DNA from: Rusavskia elegans
Taxonomy: Eukaryota > Ascomycota > Lecanoromycetes > Teloschistales > Teloschistaceae
DNA length: 64,000 nucleotides
Direction: 5' to 3'
Assembly: GCA_011316305.1 (NCBI GenBank)
Contig: SAUG01000009.1
Location: forward strand, 744,001-808,000
A program made the position numbers and the translations under genes. Within the stretch, counting starts at the first letter, position 1. Every line of letters begins with the position of its first letter. Positions 38,342-51,061 of this stretch are shown piece after piece. The notes beneath the pieces are model-generated. The model was given only the letters and a program-made list of their open reading frames with translations. It was not told the DNA's origin and ran no database searches.

Positions 38342-39665
38342 TTTAAAAATTAGTATCATTATATAGTAAAAGTACTTTTCGGAATAGAATAGAAAAATTT
38401 CCGATCTAAATCTAATCCGAGTAGATTCGAGTCGGATTCGAATCGGATTATATATTTTAAATCTTAATCCGACTCGAATTAAAACGGGTTAGATTCGGAT
38501 CGAGATTTACTAAAAATAATAGTTTTTTAAATCAATCTCTACTAATTTAATATAGACGCTAAATTAGTACATGTACTAATTTTAGCTTCTATATATATTA
38601 AAATACCAAAAAAGCTTTTATACGCTAATTTAGTGCCTATACTAGCGCGATAATTAATTAACTCGTTTTCGAAACGAGATAATCCCGCGAAAATCTGTTT
38701 ACATTCTAACGTATTTATATTCTAACCTGTTTATCTCCTAATCTATTTATATTCCAACCCGTTTTTATTTCAACCCGATTCGGATCGGATTAGAGATTCT
38801 AGAATCCGATCCGATCTAATCCGTTCCGAAATCTAAATAAAAGCGAGGATCTTTTAATATTATAATATAGAAAAAGAGGGTTTAATAGTTTTAATAGATC
38901 GAATATAGATTTTTAGATTCGACCCGGAACTAAATTAGATCGAATTTTAAAATAGTTGGATCCGATTTAAATTAAATTATAATTATCTTTTAATCCGATT
39001 CGAATCGGATCGGAATAGTTAACCTAGGTTTAAAATTCGACTCGACGGCTAAACTAATTCTAATTCTTCTACGTTATTATATATAGATCTATTTCAAATC
39101 TACGCTAATAAATATAGTTGTTTTAATCCTCCGAAAGTTTAAATTATTTCTAATTATTTTCAGGTAAAAATAAACGAATTCCGTCGGAATTAAGTAAAAA
39201 TTTATCGCCTTTATTTTATTTTATCTATTTTACGAATCTACGTTACTATATCCAGTAATATTAAAAAATCTAATATTAGAATTTGGTAAATTTTATATAG
39301 AAGATAATAACTTTATTAATATTAGAGGCGAGCCTTCTAGTAATTTTATTAATTAACGAGCTAGAAGTTCTAGAAAAAAGTTATATAATTCGCTTTTTAT
39401 TAGATTATAAATTATAGTAGAAGATATTCAAAAAAGCGATAGCGAAATCTAATTTTGAAATAACGATACTAGTAATACTTTTTATAAAAAATTTAATAAA
39501 AGCTATAAATACTTCGGCGAGTTTAAATTATTTATAAATAAGATTAAATTCTTTTTTTAAATCTAAATAGAGAGGAAACTAAATATTTTATTATTAAATT
39601 CGTGCGTTAAATTTTTAAAATTTTCTTCTAACGAAACTTTATTATATAAATTATTTTAAAAAGTT

Positions 39666-40061
39666 TAGTCTGGCCGATTCGGATCGCGTTCCCGTCGAAC
39701 CGTCGAATATCCGATCCGATTTTAGCAATCCGATCCGGATCCGATCCGATATAATTATATATTTAATATTGTATTATTTTATTATTTTAATAAAAATAAT
39801 ATATTTAATTTATATATTTCCTCGAATCAGAATCTTTCTAGCTAGCGTAGTTAATTAATTAGAATTTATCTAGTAAATTTATATAAAGATTATACTAGCT
39901 TTATATTTTAATATTAGAGTTTAGTAATTTTAGCGAGTTAGATCGAATTATAATTTAGAATCTAAAATCCGATCGAATTAGATTATATTTTAGTCTAATC
40001 CGATTCGAGTCGGATTAGATTAACTAATTTAGATTCGAAATTCGATCCGACAGCCAATCTA
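39666..40061. mobile_element. MITE copy, shortened (396 bp)
   Basis: Starts tagtctggccgattcgg and ends gacagccaatcta. The flanking octamers do not match, so a neighbouring deletion or rearrangement is likely. Confidence 0.6.
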
Positions 40062-41439
40062 ATTTTATATAGAAATCCGATTTCTTTAAATATTTTATAG
40101 AAATCTTAAATTCTACGATTTAGCGACTAGAAATCTATAAATATACTAATAAATGTCTAGCCCGAAAAAACGCTGCTATATAGATTAAATAGGTTTTTTT
40201 AGAAACGAAAATCCGAGAATTTAAATTCTAGCGTTTTTCTACTATATCCGCCTTTTCTAATTTACTATTATATAACTATAGCTCGCTATATAGCTTTTAT
40301 TTACCTTCGCTATCTCTATTTATATCCAATTTTTATTACGAAAACTTTGCCCCGCTAGTAATATCTAGACTTTTATCTTTCGGAAAGGTAACGACTAGTA
40401 TTTTAATAGTAGTTTCGACTACTATAAGTTTGGAATTCTTAAATATAATTTATAATTTTCTAAACGAAATAGCCCGTCGTTAATAAATTATTATAGAATC
40501 GGATAATATTTTTCGGATTATAATATTTTAGATTATAGAACGATATAAATTTCGTCTATACCTTTCTAATACTATCTGTAATACTATAGAAAAGTTTTTT
40601 TAAATTTAGATTTTTATAATTAGATATCCTACGCTAATAATTACGCAATCTATACTATTAATCGAGATTTCGTTATAGGAAACTATACTTCTATTATCTA
40701 TCGGTCTTTTTTTTTCTAAAGCGGCGCTAATTTCTATAGTATAGAATTTTATATCTTTTAGCGGATTTTTTAATAATAATAATAAACTATATTAATTTAC
40801 TGCGCTTTATATTATAAAGAAAAAAATAGAAATTTTATTTTATATAATTTTTTTTTAATTTCCGTTAATCCTTTTATATATAGTAAAAGAAGAAACGGAG
40901 ATTTTATCCTCTATAGTTCTTTTTTAATCCCTTTTAACTTTCTCGCGTATAGCTTCGAGGGCGCCGAAAGTATCGGGACTCTAGTTCCTATAAGTTAGAA
41001 CTATTAATATTCCGGCCCTTTAGACGATTTTTTCGATAAATATTCTAATATTTTTTACTATTTTAGATTCGATACGTAAGTTTCCGTAGATACTATTTTC
41101 AGCGTTACTATAAAAAGTTATTTTTCTAGTACTATCTCTCCCGATTTTTATAGATATTTAGAAATATAGCCTAGATTAGAAATTTACTTTAAAATTAGAT
41201 CGATTAAATAAATATAAATATCTAAAAAAAAGAAACCGAGTTCTATATTATAGTAAATAGTTAATAGATAAATTTTAATAAATTTAATTAACTATAATAT
41301 TCTACTAATAGATATATATTATTTACGTATATTCTATAAACGCTTTGACGCCTAGAATAATTAACTTGTAATTATAGTTTATTTCTATTAAATACTACCT
41401 TTTTTAGGCTTCTTTATTAAAGAACTATTCTAATTATTT

Positions 41440-41638
41440 ATCTCGGTAAACTTTAAAGTATTTTTAAAATATTCTTATAACTATTAAGAATTATATTCCT
41501 TTAGTTAACTAGTTTATTTAATTAAATGTTCTTTTTTTAATTCCTCGCCTTTTTTAGATTTCGTAAACATTTTATCTAAAATAGCTTCTATCTTTTATAT
41601 TTTTTTATTATCGATAAATTTCGGTAATAGATATTTAG
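41440..41638 (-). pseudogene. Chromodomain remnant of gypsy element G1
   Basis: Read on the minus strand through stops, the segment contains FIDNKKIQKIEAILDKMF followed by a chromodomain-like pattern (HLIKQTSQLKEYN). This fits the C-terminal chromodomain of chromovirus integrases, which steers insertion to heterochromatin. A MITE (41639-42094) separates it from the integrase. Confidence 0.6.
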
Positions 41639-42094
41639 TAGACAGACTGTCGGGTCGGATTTCGAATCTAGGTTAGCTAATCCGACTCGATCTAAATCGG
41701 ATTAGATTAAAATATAATCCTATCCGATTAGATTTCGAATTCTAAATTATAATCCGATTAAATTTACAAAAAATACTAAGCTTTAGTATAAAAATATAAA
41801 GCCAGTATAAATTTTATATAAATTTACTAAAAAAATTCTAATTAATTAACTACGCTAGCTAGAAAGATTATAATTTAAGAAAATTTATTATCTAGATATA
41901 TTATCTTTATTAAATAATAAAAATATAATTATATTTAATATATTTTTTAGTCAGATTAGATCCGAATCGGGTTATTAAATAATTCGGCTCGGATTTAACT
42001 CGTTAAAATTTAGATCGGATCCGGATCGGACTACTAAAATTAGATCGGATAATCCGACGGTTCGACGGAAATCCGACTCGAATCGGCCAGTCTA
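41639..42094. mobile_element. MITE copy, 456 bp, inside gypsy G1
   Basis: Starts tagacagactgtcggg and ends ggccagtcta. Flanks atatttag/gtatttgg differ by two A/G changes. It splits the chromodomain from the integrase of the minus-strand gypsy element. Confidence 0.82.
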
Positions 42095-42552
42095 GTATTT
42101 GGGTAATTTACTATTTTAATAGCGATGGAACTTTTCTAATAAAGATATATAAGAGATGTTACAAATTTTTAATTCTATTAGAAAAATTAATCGATATATC
42201 TAAAAGCCTATATACTTCGAAATTCGATATAAATTTATAAATTTAAAAGTAATCTTTTTTAATTCTTTAAATTTTAGGTTTTTTATAGATAATAGTATTA
42301 AATTACTAATATTATATTTTAATAGTTAGTATATTTAATTATAATATCTAGCCTAACTTTTTTACATTTTATTTAAGTTTATAGATACCGATTTATCTAT
42401 CTTTCGCAAATATACGACTTTTTTTTTATTACTAGTATCTTTATATTTACTATCTTTTTTTTTACGGTATTATCTTTAACGTTTTCGAATATTATATCTG
42501 GATAATAATCTATAATTAGTTTAAAAGAAGATATTTTTATAATATTGTTTTC

Positions 42553-43383
42553 GGCCTGGGTGGCGCAGTAGTAAACTGCGTTACCTAGAGGTCCGACAGA
42601 TCCGCGTTCTATCTCGGAATTAGCGGAGTTAATCCGGCGGGTCGGGGGTTCGAATCCCTCGAAAGCTAACCTAATATTTAAGTTTTTTCTATCGACTAAG
42701 TCGATTTTTATAGAGTTTAAAAATATAAAGGGCCTAGTTAGTAGATCGCTTCGGCCTAGTATTACGTCCGCGATTCCATAGAAGTACTCTGGAGGATTGG
42801 CTAGGCAAGCGAGACTAATTATCTATAGCCGCCTATAGCCGATATAGCCGACCCTTTTATAGAGACTTTTAGTAGATAGCTACCTATCGGCCCTAATAGC
42901 TACTCTTACTATATATATCGCTTTCTACTTCTATAGATAGTTTCCTTCTTTAGTCGTTAATATAATTATTAAATAGATATAGTTATTTATATCTTAATTA
43001 CTTCTATAACGAAGACGCCTTATAATATTATAACCTTACCTTTATAGCTGCACGGGATTAGTTACGATAACCTACGCTAGGACTCCCTTATTATTTAGTA
43101 GCTCGGACTACGCCTACGGCTGTAGCTAGGCTCGAGCGTAACGCCCTCTGATATACAGGGACGTTACACCTAGCCGTTTCGATCGAAATAAATTAAGTTA
43201 ATTAAAGTTAAATAGATTACGGTTTCCCTTTAGGTTTTAGTCTAGATCTAGCTCTTTCGGGAGTCCTAAATTCGAGGTTTCGGTAAAATACTTAAATACT
43301 AAATAATTATATAATCTAATCGAATTAGCGCCTCTAACGTTAGATTCGTAAAAGACTAAGATCAAAATCCGAATGATTAATCG
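42553..43383 (+). mobile_element. tRNA-derived SINE, copy S3, carrying a solo LTR
   Basis: The 5' end ggcctgggtggcgcag and B box ggttcgaatcc match S1. Identical 15-bp duplications tataatattgttttc lie at 42538-42552 and 43384-43398. Subtracting the 409-bp LTR and its 5-bp duplication leaves 417 bp, close to S1. It is inserted in the gypsy G1 integrase. Confidence 0.92.
42760..43168 (+). repeat. Solo LTR (409 bp) inside SINE S3
   Basis: Begins tattacgtcc and ends gggacgttaca, near-perfect inverted termini consistent with an original TG...CA. It is flanked by the 5-bp duplication cctag (42755-42759, 43169-43173). It is GC-richer than its surroundings and so relatively young. It recurs at 37928-38341 and, reversed, at about 50.13-50.48 kb. 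Confidence 0.88.
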
Positions 43384-44619
43384 TATAATATTGTTTTCGC
43401 TATTATTATAGATAAATTAAATTAAAAATAGAAATTTAATTTAGTTTTTCGATTTTTTATAAATATATACTTTAAGATAATATTCTAGCGATTAATTCTA
43501 TTATTTAGTTTACCCGTCTATTTAAAGGTAGATTATTGTATTTAAATAACGTTTAATTTTTAGATAATAGTAAATCTCTAACCAGAATTCGCATATAAAT
43601 AGCGAGCTTCCATTACTAATAATTATATTAGGAGAAAAATCTTTATATTAAAGTTTATCGATAATAAAGTCCGTAAAATTCTTCGCGTTATTTATTTTGT
43701 AATATAGAATATATCTCGCTATTTTAGTAAATCGATCGACCGCTACTAGTACTAAGTCTATAATGCTTCGACTAAATCGAATAGATGGTAATCTAGTAAT
43801 AAAATCTATCGCTATTTCCTTCTATAGCTTTAGAAAATATAGGAAATTTTATAGCTTCCTATAAAGTTTATATCTATAGATTTTAATTTACTAATAGACG
43901 TTATATATTTCTATATATTTTTTAATATATTTAGTTAATTTCAATCAGCTATAACTAAATCGAATCAATAACAAAGTTCGTTTATATCTAAAATATCTAG
44001 CTATAGAATCGTTAAAGTATTTTATTAGAAATTTTATATATAGCGCCCCGTCTTCAGATATATATAAAGACTTTTTATAAAGGAAAAAACTAGTTTTTAT
44101 TTCTATATTATATAGTCCGGCTTTTTTATTTTTTACGTTTAATAGTCTATATATACTTTTATACGTCGATATTCCGATTATAAAGCTAGATAAATATATT
44201 ACGTATATTAGAAATTATTTTATTATAAGCTATTTTATTAACGATAGCCTTTTATATAATTAATATAGAATATCTAGGCTATAGTATATATTTCTAGCGA
44301 TAGAATTTATTTCGATATTATACTTTTTTATTAAAAATAGTTTTTACTAATCTATTACTACCGCGTTAACGGTCTATTATACCCGGAAATAATTTCGATA
44401 TATAAAATATATCGCGTCCTTTTTTTAGTAATAGAAAGTTAATTCTATTATCTTTAGAATTTTTAGACTTTATAGAAGGTTTTCTAGACCCTTTTATTAT
44501 ACGCCCGCGTAAAATATAGTTAATTCGAACTTTTTATATAGAAAGCGGTTTATTATTAGATTTATTACTAGTAAGATATAGCTCTCGCTAAAAGATAAAT
44601 AATATTATTTAGATTTAAA

Positions 44620-45870
44620 ACTTAATATTTTTATAATCTGGTCTTTTAAATAGCGGATTAGCTAAATTCGTTTTATTTAGATAATAAAAGATATCGAAAT
44701 CTATAGCAGCTAATTTAATAATATAGCGATATTATTCAACTTTAAATTTTTTAACTTTTATAAACTTCTGAAAGTTATTACAATCTATCTAGATCTTTAT
44801 TATATACTTCGCGCCTTTAAAGTAATATTTCTATTACTCGAATATTTTAATAATAGCGAGTAATTCGATGATATATATTTAGATTGGCCGTCGGGTCGGA
44901 TTTCGAACCCGGATCCGATAATCCGATCTAGATCCGAAAATCCGAATTTAGCGCTAAACTCTAGTATAAAAGTATAATTTTAATTTAACTTTAATTACAA
45001 TTTACTAAAAAAATTCTAATTAATTAACTTCGCTAGGTAGAAAATCTGTAGTAAAATTAAATATATTATTTTAGTATATTATCGTTTTTAAAAAATTAGA
45101 TAATTAAATAATCTACTATATAATCTATCAATATTCTCGAATATTATTATAAATCGGATCGGATCGAGTTATCGGACCGGATTTTTAGATTAATATCTAT
45201 AATTCGATTTAAATGTCGGATTAGAATCTATAATCCGACCCGATCGTTTAGCGGGTTAAATCCGGATCGGGTTACTAAAGTCGGATCGGGTACCCGACGG
45301 TTCGACGGAAATCCGATCCGAACCGGCTAGTCTATATACGTTTCGTAATTACGTTTAATGGAAATTATTCTCTTCGACTAGAATATAACTAGGCGCTAGC
45401 GACTATTTCTATTTAATCAAGATATAATTCTAGTTAATCCGATACTAGAAATATTAGTTTTAATATAGATTTCTTTTTTTAGATCGAAGTACTATAATAT
45501 TTCGGCGGTATCGAATATACGTTTTAGTTCTTCGAAAGTTTTTTAGATTTCGATAGTCTAGTAAAGCGGTTCCGACTTTTTTTTACTAACGTTTCCTACT
45601 AGTAAATCTATTAAAAGAGTTATAATCCGAGAATATTAGTAAATAAAACGCCGATAAAAAGTTATAAATTTTAAAAAAATTTATACTTTTTGGTAAATTT
45701 TTAGTATCGGCTATTTTTTAATAAATATCATTTATTTTCGTTCTATTAGTATATCTTCTATAGATATAATAATATTTTGAAACTCTATATTTTTAATATT
45801 AAAAGTATATTTTTAGAAGTTCAAGTATAGTTATATATTATAAAACTTTCGAGTAATTTATCGGATATAA
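44620..45870 (-). pseudogene. Gypsy G1 RNase H region, split by a MITE
   Basis: The minus-strand reading shows FLKFITFYRRFI and KTFEELKRIF, then DLKKEIYIKTNISS, where the first RNase H Asp (ETDAS) reads Asn. NYETYI follows before the MITE at 44880-45334. Beyond it the reading resumes with ELLAIIKIFE, KYYFKGAKYI and FKRPDYKN. These are the ordered landmarks of the Ty3/gypsy RT connection and RNase H. Confidence 0.85.
44880..45334. mobile_element. MITE copy, 455 bp, inside gypsy G1 RNase H
   Basis: Starts tagattggccgtcggg and ends accggctagtcta. Flanking octamers tatatatt/tatacgtt differ by one T/C and one A/G. It interrupts the RNase H coding remnant. Confidence 0.83.
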
Positions 45871-45879
45871 TTTTAATAT

Positions 45880-46262
45880 TTTTTTTACGAATTAGAAAAG
45901 ATTAGAAAATTATCTAGATAAAATAGATCGTAAACGTTAATTAATTTCTTTAAAACTCTATTAATATAGGTATAGAATGTTATAAATATATTAATAAAAT
46001 CGAAAAGTATAATAAAGTACTCGAAACATCTATATTTTATATAAAATACGATTTTCTATTTATTACCTTTTTTGATCCGGATTCGATAGTAGATATCTTT
46101 GATATTATATTTAGAAAAATACTTTATTTTTAATAATAGATCTAGAATTTTAGAAATAAGGGATAAAAAGTAATAGTTATCAATTATTACTTTTATAAAA
46201 TCTCTATAATCGACGTATATACGAAAACTACTATCTTTTCTTAGTACGAAAAGAATTAGGAA
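45880..46262 (-). pseudogene. Gypsy G1 reverse transcriptase, degenerate
   Basis: The minus-strand frame is almost open and reads LILFVLRKDSS, then IYVDYRDFI, IRIKKGNK, FEYFIILFDFI and FYLDNFLIFS. These match Ty3/gypsy RT blocks in order. The catalytic YLDD box reads YLDN, a change expected from G-to-A mutation. Upstream, DLIYSLSKYKF fits the protease-RT linker. Confidence 0.9.
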
Positions 46263-47297
46263 TTTTATAAAAAATATTAAATAATAAATCTAATCCTTTT
46301 TTAGAACGTTATTTAGATAATTAAATAGTTTATTAAATTTATATTTAGATAGACTATAGATTAGACCGTATAACGAATTTCGTCTATCTAACTCGATCGT
46401 ATAATCGATATTTTTAAACGGCGATAAAAAATCTGCTAATCGTATATCATAGATTTTAATTTCTTTATATATAGATTTTAGAATTAATAGTTTAGCCTAT
46501 TATATATCTTTATTATTTTTATTTTTATTATCGGTTCCCGTTTATATAGCGATACCGATAACTTCCGCCTATATAACGATATCGTTATTAGATTTTATAT
46601 ATACGGCGGTAAGCGATATTATATATACTAATATATACTTTTCGGCCTATAACGTACGAACGAAAACTATTAGTAAATTAATACTAAAGCGGGTAGACCG
46701 TTTTCTATCCGTTTTAATATATTATACTTCTTTATTATAGATAGAAAATCGCTACTACTCTAATCCTAGATCAATAATTATATATTTTTAATATAAAATC
46801 TATATATCTAGAAAGATACTATAATTTAATTATTGTATCTAGAATATAGAATCGCGATATATATATTTCTCTACGGTTTAAACCATTTATTATTATTTAG
46901 TTTAAATTATATATTCTATAACAGACAACGCGCTAACTTTCGATCTATTAAAGATGGAGTTTTTCTATTTTTTAAATAGGCTTTAAATCGTATTAAATAG
47001 TAAAAGATTATAAAATAATATTAATCTAGGAATTTAAATTAAATAATACTTTAGTTCTATTGTATTTTTTTACTAGTAATTCGATAAACGTTTATATTAG
47101 AATATCGCTTTTTATTTTAATTTATTTATTTTAGACTATTATCGAAGCTATAACTAGCCTTTTTAGTTTTTTAACTAGTTAGTATTACTAGGATTACCCT
47201 TCGTTATATTAACTATAGGCTTTTTAAAAGACCTATTACTATTACTACGAAAGTTATTTATCCTTCGATTATTTTAGCTTTAATTGTGGTTCTAGGA

Positions 47298-47339
47298 GTA
47301 TTTTTTAGACTAATATTCTATACTACTATATTTAAAATA
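47298..47339 (-). pseudogene. Gag zinc knuckle of G1 with all four ligands mutated
   Basis: The minus-strand codons keep the CX2CX4HX4C spacing, but the four ligand positions read TAT, TAT, TAT and TAC (Tyr). TGT/TGC to TAT/TAC and CAT to TAT are the changes RIP makes. Flanking sequence is rich in Asn, Arg and Ser codons, as in Gag C termini. Confidence 0.8.
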
Positions 47340-47538
47340 TATACTAGATTTATTATTCTATTTATATTTTCTAGAATCGTTATTATTAATATTAGAAATA
47401 CTTTTTCTACCGATACTATTCCGATTACTTTATAATCGGTTTCCCCGGTTCCGGTTTTTACAGTTTCGAAAATTTCCTTAATTATATAAAAGTAGATTAA
47501 ATCTTTTAATAATGGAATTATATTACTAATTTAGTATT

Positions 47539-48426
47539 TATATATACGATTTAATTAGATTAGCCGGTTCAGATCGAATTTCTATCGAACTATCGGGTAT
47601 TCGATCCGATTTTAATAATTCGATCCGGATCCGACCCGAGTTTTAGTAGATCGAATCCGAATCGGATTATTTAATAATTAAATCCGGACCCAACCCGATA
47701 ATAGAATATATTTAATATATATCTTTATAATTAATTAGAAAAAGTAATATATTTAAATTATATATTTCCTTGAATTAGAATTATTCTAGCTAGCGTAGTT
47801 AATTAATTAGAATTTTTTTAGTAAATTCGTATAAAAGTTATATTAACTTTATACTTTTATACTAGAATTTAATAGTTTAATAGATTAGGTCGGATTATAA
47901 TTTAGGACCTAAAATCCGATTAGATTAGATTATATTTTAGTCTAATCCGACTCGGGTCGGATCGGATTAGCTAATCCGAATTCGAAACCCGATCCGACGG
48001 CCAGTCTAGATTTAATTATTCGGATTTTTAATTGTCTTTTACGAATTAGTACTAGAGGTACTAATCGATTAGATTACGCAATTATTTGCACTCGAATCTT
48101 ATCGAAAATTTAATTAAAAACTCCCGAAGGAGCTAGATCTGGACTAAAATCTGAAGTCGTAAAATATTTAATTTTATTAATTAATTTAATTTGCTTCGAT
48201 TAGAAACGGCTAGGCCGAGATAATTTTCTAAATAATCTTTCTATATAATTCCCCTATAAATTCTATAAAAAAATCGATCTAGTCGATTAGAAAAAATTCA
48301 AGTATTAGATTAGCTTTCGAGAGATTCGAACCCGGGACCCGTTGGATTAACTCCGCTAACTCCGAGATAGAACGCGGATCCGTTGGGCTTCCAGGCAACG
48401 CAGTCTATTACTGCGCCACCCAGGCC
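47539..48426 (-). mobile_element. tRNA-derived SINE, copy S4, interrupted by a MITE
   Basis: The head at the right end (cgccacccaggcc) and the B-box complement gattcgaaccc match the family. The 3' tail tatatacgatttaat lies left of the inserted MITE and its continuation lies right of it. Flanking duplications ctaatttagtatt (47526-47538, 48427-48439) are identical. Net length is about 427 bp. Confidence 0.9.
47556..48008. mobile_element. MITE copy, 453 bp, inside SINE S4
   Basis: Starts tagattagccgg and ends gacggccagtcta, with identical 8-bp duplications gatttaat (47548-47555, 48009-48016). Removing it and one octamer restores the SINE tail sequence found in the other copies. Confidence 0.93.
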
Positions 48427-50129
48427 CTAATTTAGTATTATTTTATTAATATATTCTTATAAAATAGTTTAAACTATCTATTTATTATAGTCGAAGATTT
48501 CTAACTACGCGTTTTAAATATATATAGTACGCTATAATTCTAGACGAACTTTAAAAAATAAAAATCGAACGTTATTCTTTCGATAAAAAAGATAACTAGA
48601 TTTCTAATAATATAAACAAATTATAAAATTCTAGAAAATTCTAGTCTTTATTTTATATCGTACGAAGTTATTTCGTTACGGTATTTACTAAACGAAATTT
48701 AGGATTAATAGTAAAATTTAAAAGAAAATCGATAAACTTATCCTATAATATATAATTAAAAGTATTTTTATTAATAAAGAATTATTTCTATTTAAGCTAA
48801 CGGCTTAACTTCTAACCTTTAATGAAATTTTATATCTATTAAACCTAATCCGTATAGATAGATAAAGAGTCGGATTTATAGAACTAATTTCTATAAAACT
48901 CGATCTATTTATGATATTTTTCAAAGATTATTTTATCGCCGTACTTTTCGGGCTTTTTAATTTTAAACTTTAATAAAGTTTATAGCGCTCGCAAATACCT
49001 AGTAGCTAGCTTTAAAAAAAGTTAATTATAATCTAGAATATAATTTAAATCTATTATATAGAAAGCTTTTACTTTATAGTATATTTCTAAAAGGATTTTC
49101 TTTTTTGCTACTATTTAAATTTTTAAGGTTTAAAGTTCTTTATTATTATCGGAATCGTTATTATTATTTTTACTATTATTCGGATTATTCGGATTATTAC
49201 TACTAGAAGGTTAATCCGGAAAAGTCTTTAAAAAAATATTTCTATTAGACTATAATTAACTATTAGATGGCTATTATTAATAGATTTAGCTGCCGGAAAT
49301 AGTAGGATCTTCTAATACGCTAGCGATAAAATTATAATAGAGTTCCGATTAGCTTTCTTAAATTATAAAAGATAAACTAGAGTTCTTTTTATCGGATATC
49401 GATAGTATAGACGGATTGAATTTATTAGGTTAGTTTATAATATCTATAATATATAAACTTTAAAGTATATTGTTACTTTCGGTTATTTTAATACTAGTTT
49501 TAAATAGTTTTATCTAAAGTACTTTAGTACAATTCTTACTACTATAAATACTACGCGTCGATATCGATATAGTTATACTATATATAATATAGATCGGATT
49601 AAAAACGTTTAAAGAAATAAATTAGATTTATTAATATAATATTACTTTTAGAATAGTATATAATTATAAACTAGATAAAAGATATATTATAGAACTAATT
49701 TATATTCTAGAAAGTCAAAAGTATAGCCTAGTAATAAAGAAAAAGAAAAAGTAGGAAAGAATTAAGATTCGATACACTAGCGACGCGATAGCGACTAGAC
49801 GGCGAGTCTCGTTCCTAAACGTACTAATTATATTTCCAAAGCCTATATAACGCGTTTGACGTTTATATTTTCAGAAATATTAAAATAAACTTCTATATAA
49901 AATTATATTTAAATAAAGATTTTCTTTTCTAAATAAATTATCATAAATAGAATTCCAATTATTTTGTTCGAAATCTAATTTATATATAATAAATAATAAA
50001 TTTTCATTTAGTTAAACTATATTTTTAAACTTTTTTTATTTCTTTTATAGATATTAGACGTAGCCGTTTTAATAGCATCGGTTCGATCTATGGAATAGAA
50101 TAACGAGACTAATATAATAAGTTATTAAA

Positions 50130-50480
50130 GTATACTATCTCTGTATATTAGAGAAGATTATATTTAAATCTAGCTATTGCTATAGCCGTAGTCCGAACTA
50201 CTAAATAGTGAAACAATTCTAGTATAGATTATCGAAACTAGTCTTATATAGCTATAGAGATATGATTTTAATATTATAAAGTAATTTTATTACGGAAATA
50301 ATTATAAAAAAGAAATAGAACGGTATTTAGTAATTATTTTAATAACTAATCAAAAAGGCTATTTAATAGAAAGAAAAAACGATATATATAAATAAAAGTA
50401 GCCGTTATAGCTAAAAGTAGCTATAGATACTTAATATAGATATTTAAAAGCGGCCTTTAGGGCTAGCGTAGTTTTATATT
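50130..50480 (-). repeat. LTR-like sequence, copy 3, reversed and partial
   Basis: Reverse-oriented sequence related to the 42760 LTR (tatctctgtatattagag, then ctagctattgctatagccgtagtccg). The far end diverges near 50.48 kb. Confidence 0.55.
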
Positions 50481-50627
50481 AATTAAATATGGTCTAGTTA
50501 ATCTAACGCTGGTACTGATATAAAGTTATAGATATAATATATAAATAATACGAAAGATCTTTTTAACGACGAGTTTCTACTAATAATCTATCTATTATAT
50601 AGTTTTTTCATTAATATTAATAATATC

Positions 50628-51061
50628 TAGATTGGCTATTTCAGGACAGATATTTATCGGTACTACAAAAATCTGTATCGAATTTTAACAAGTCGATTCG
50701 AATCCGAAAACCTAATAGAAACCTTTTAAACTTTAATTAGTAATTATATATTTTAGATATATAAATATAAATAATAGTATTATATTAGTAATATTTTTAG
50801 GTATTATATTTAATCTAACTAGAACTTTTTTAACTTACGTAGTTAATTAACTAGAGGTTTTTTAAACAAACAGATATAATTTTTAAACTTGAAATATACT
50901 TTTATACTAAAGTTTACTGTTTTAGTAATTTCGAATCGGATCGAATCGGATTATAAATTTAAAATCGAAAATCTATTAAATTTTCTTTTTAAATCGAATC
51001 AGATTCGAATCGGGTCGGTGTCGTTAAATTAGATTCGAAATTCGATCTAATAGCTAATCTA
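50628..51061. mobile_element. MITE copy, 434 bp
   Basis: Starts tagattggctatttc and ends aatagctaatcta, with identical octamers ataatatc on both sides (50620-50627, 51062-51069). Confidence 0.88.

Larger units (their letters stand above)
42103..44230 (-). pseudogene. Gypsy G1 integrase, degenerate, split by a SINE
   Basis: The minus-strand reading gives an N-terminal zinc-binding region (KSLYISEDGALY, then an RYFRYKRTL-like block). A core follows (FITRLPSI, then VAVDRFTKIARY, then NIIISNGSSLF, where Asn stands at the second catalytic Asp position). The C-terminal block SLEYYLKVYI then runs to FIYNNS. SINE S3 interrupts exactly after that block and the frame resumes beyond it. The order is that of Ty3/gypsy integrases; many stops prevent expression. 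Confidence 0.85.
46270..49000 (-). pseudogene. Gypsy G1 protease/Gag remnant
   Basis: Upstream of the RT on the minus strand lies a degenerate protease-linker region (about 46.3-47.2 kb), the knuckle at 47.3 kb and an Asn/Arg-rich Gag tail. A Gag-like region continues to at least 48.9 kb after the insertion of SINE S4. The 5' limit and LTRs were not identified. Confidence 0.6.

Noticed and set aside
39060..41430. Stretches of nearly open reading on either strand
   Set aside because: I could not match any protein family, and stops at former Gln or Trp codons are frequent; left as unassigned degenerate repeat.
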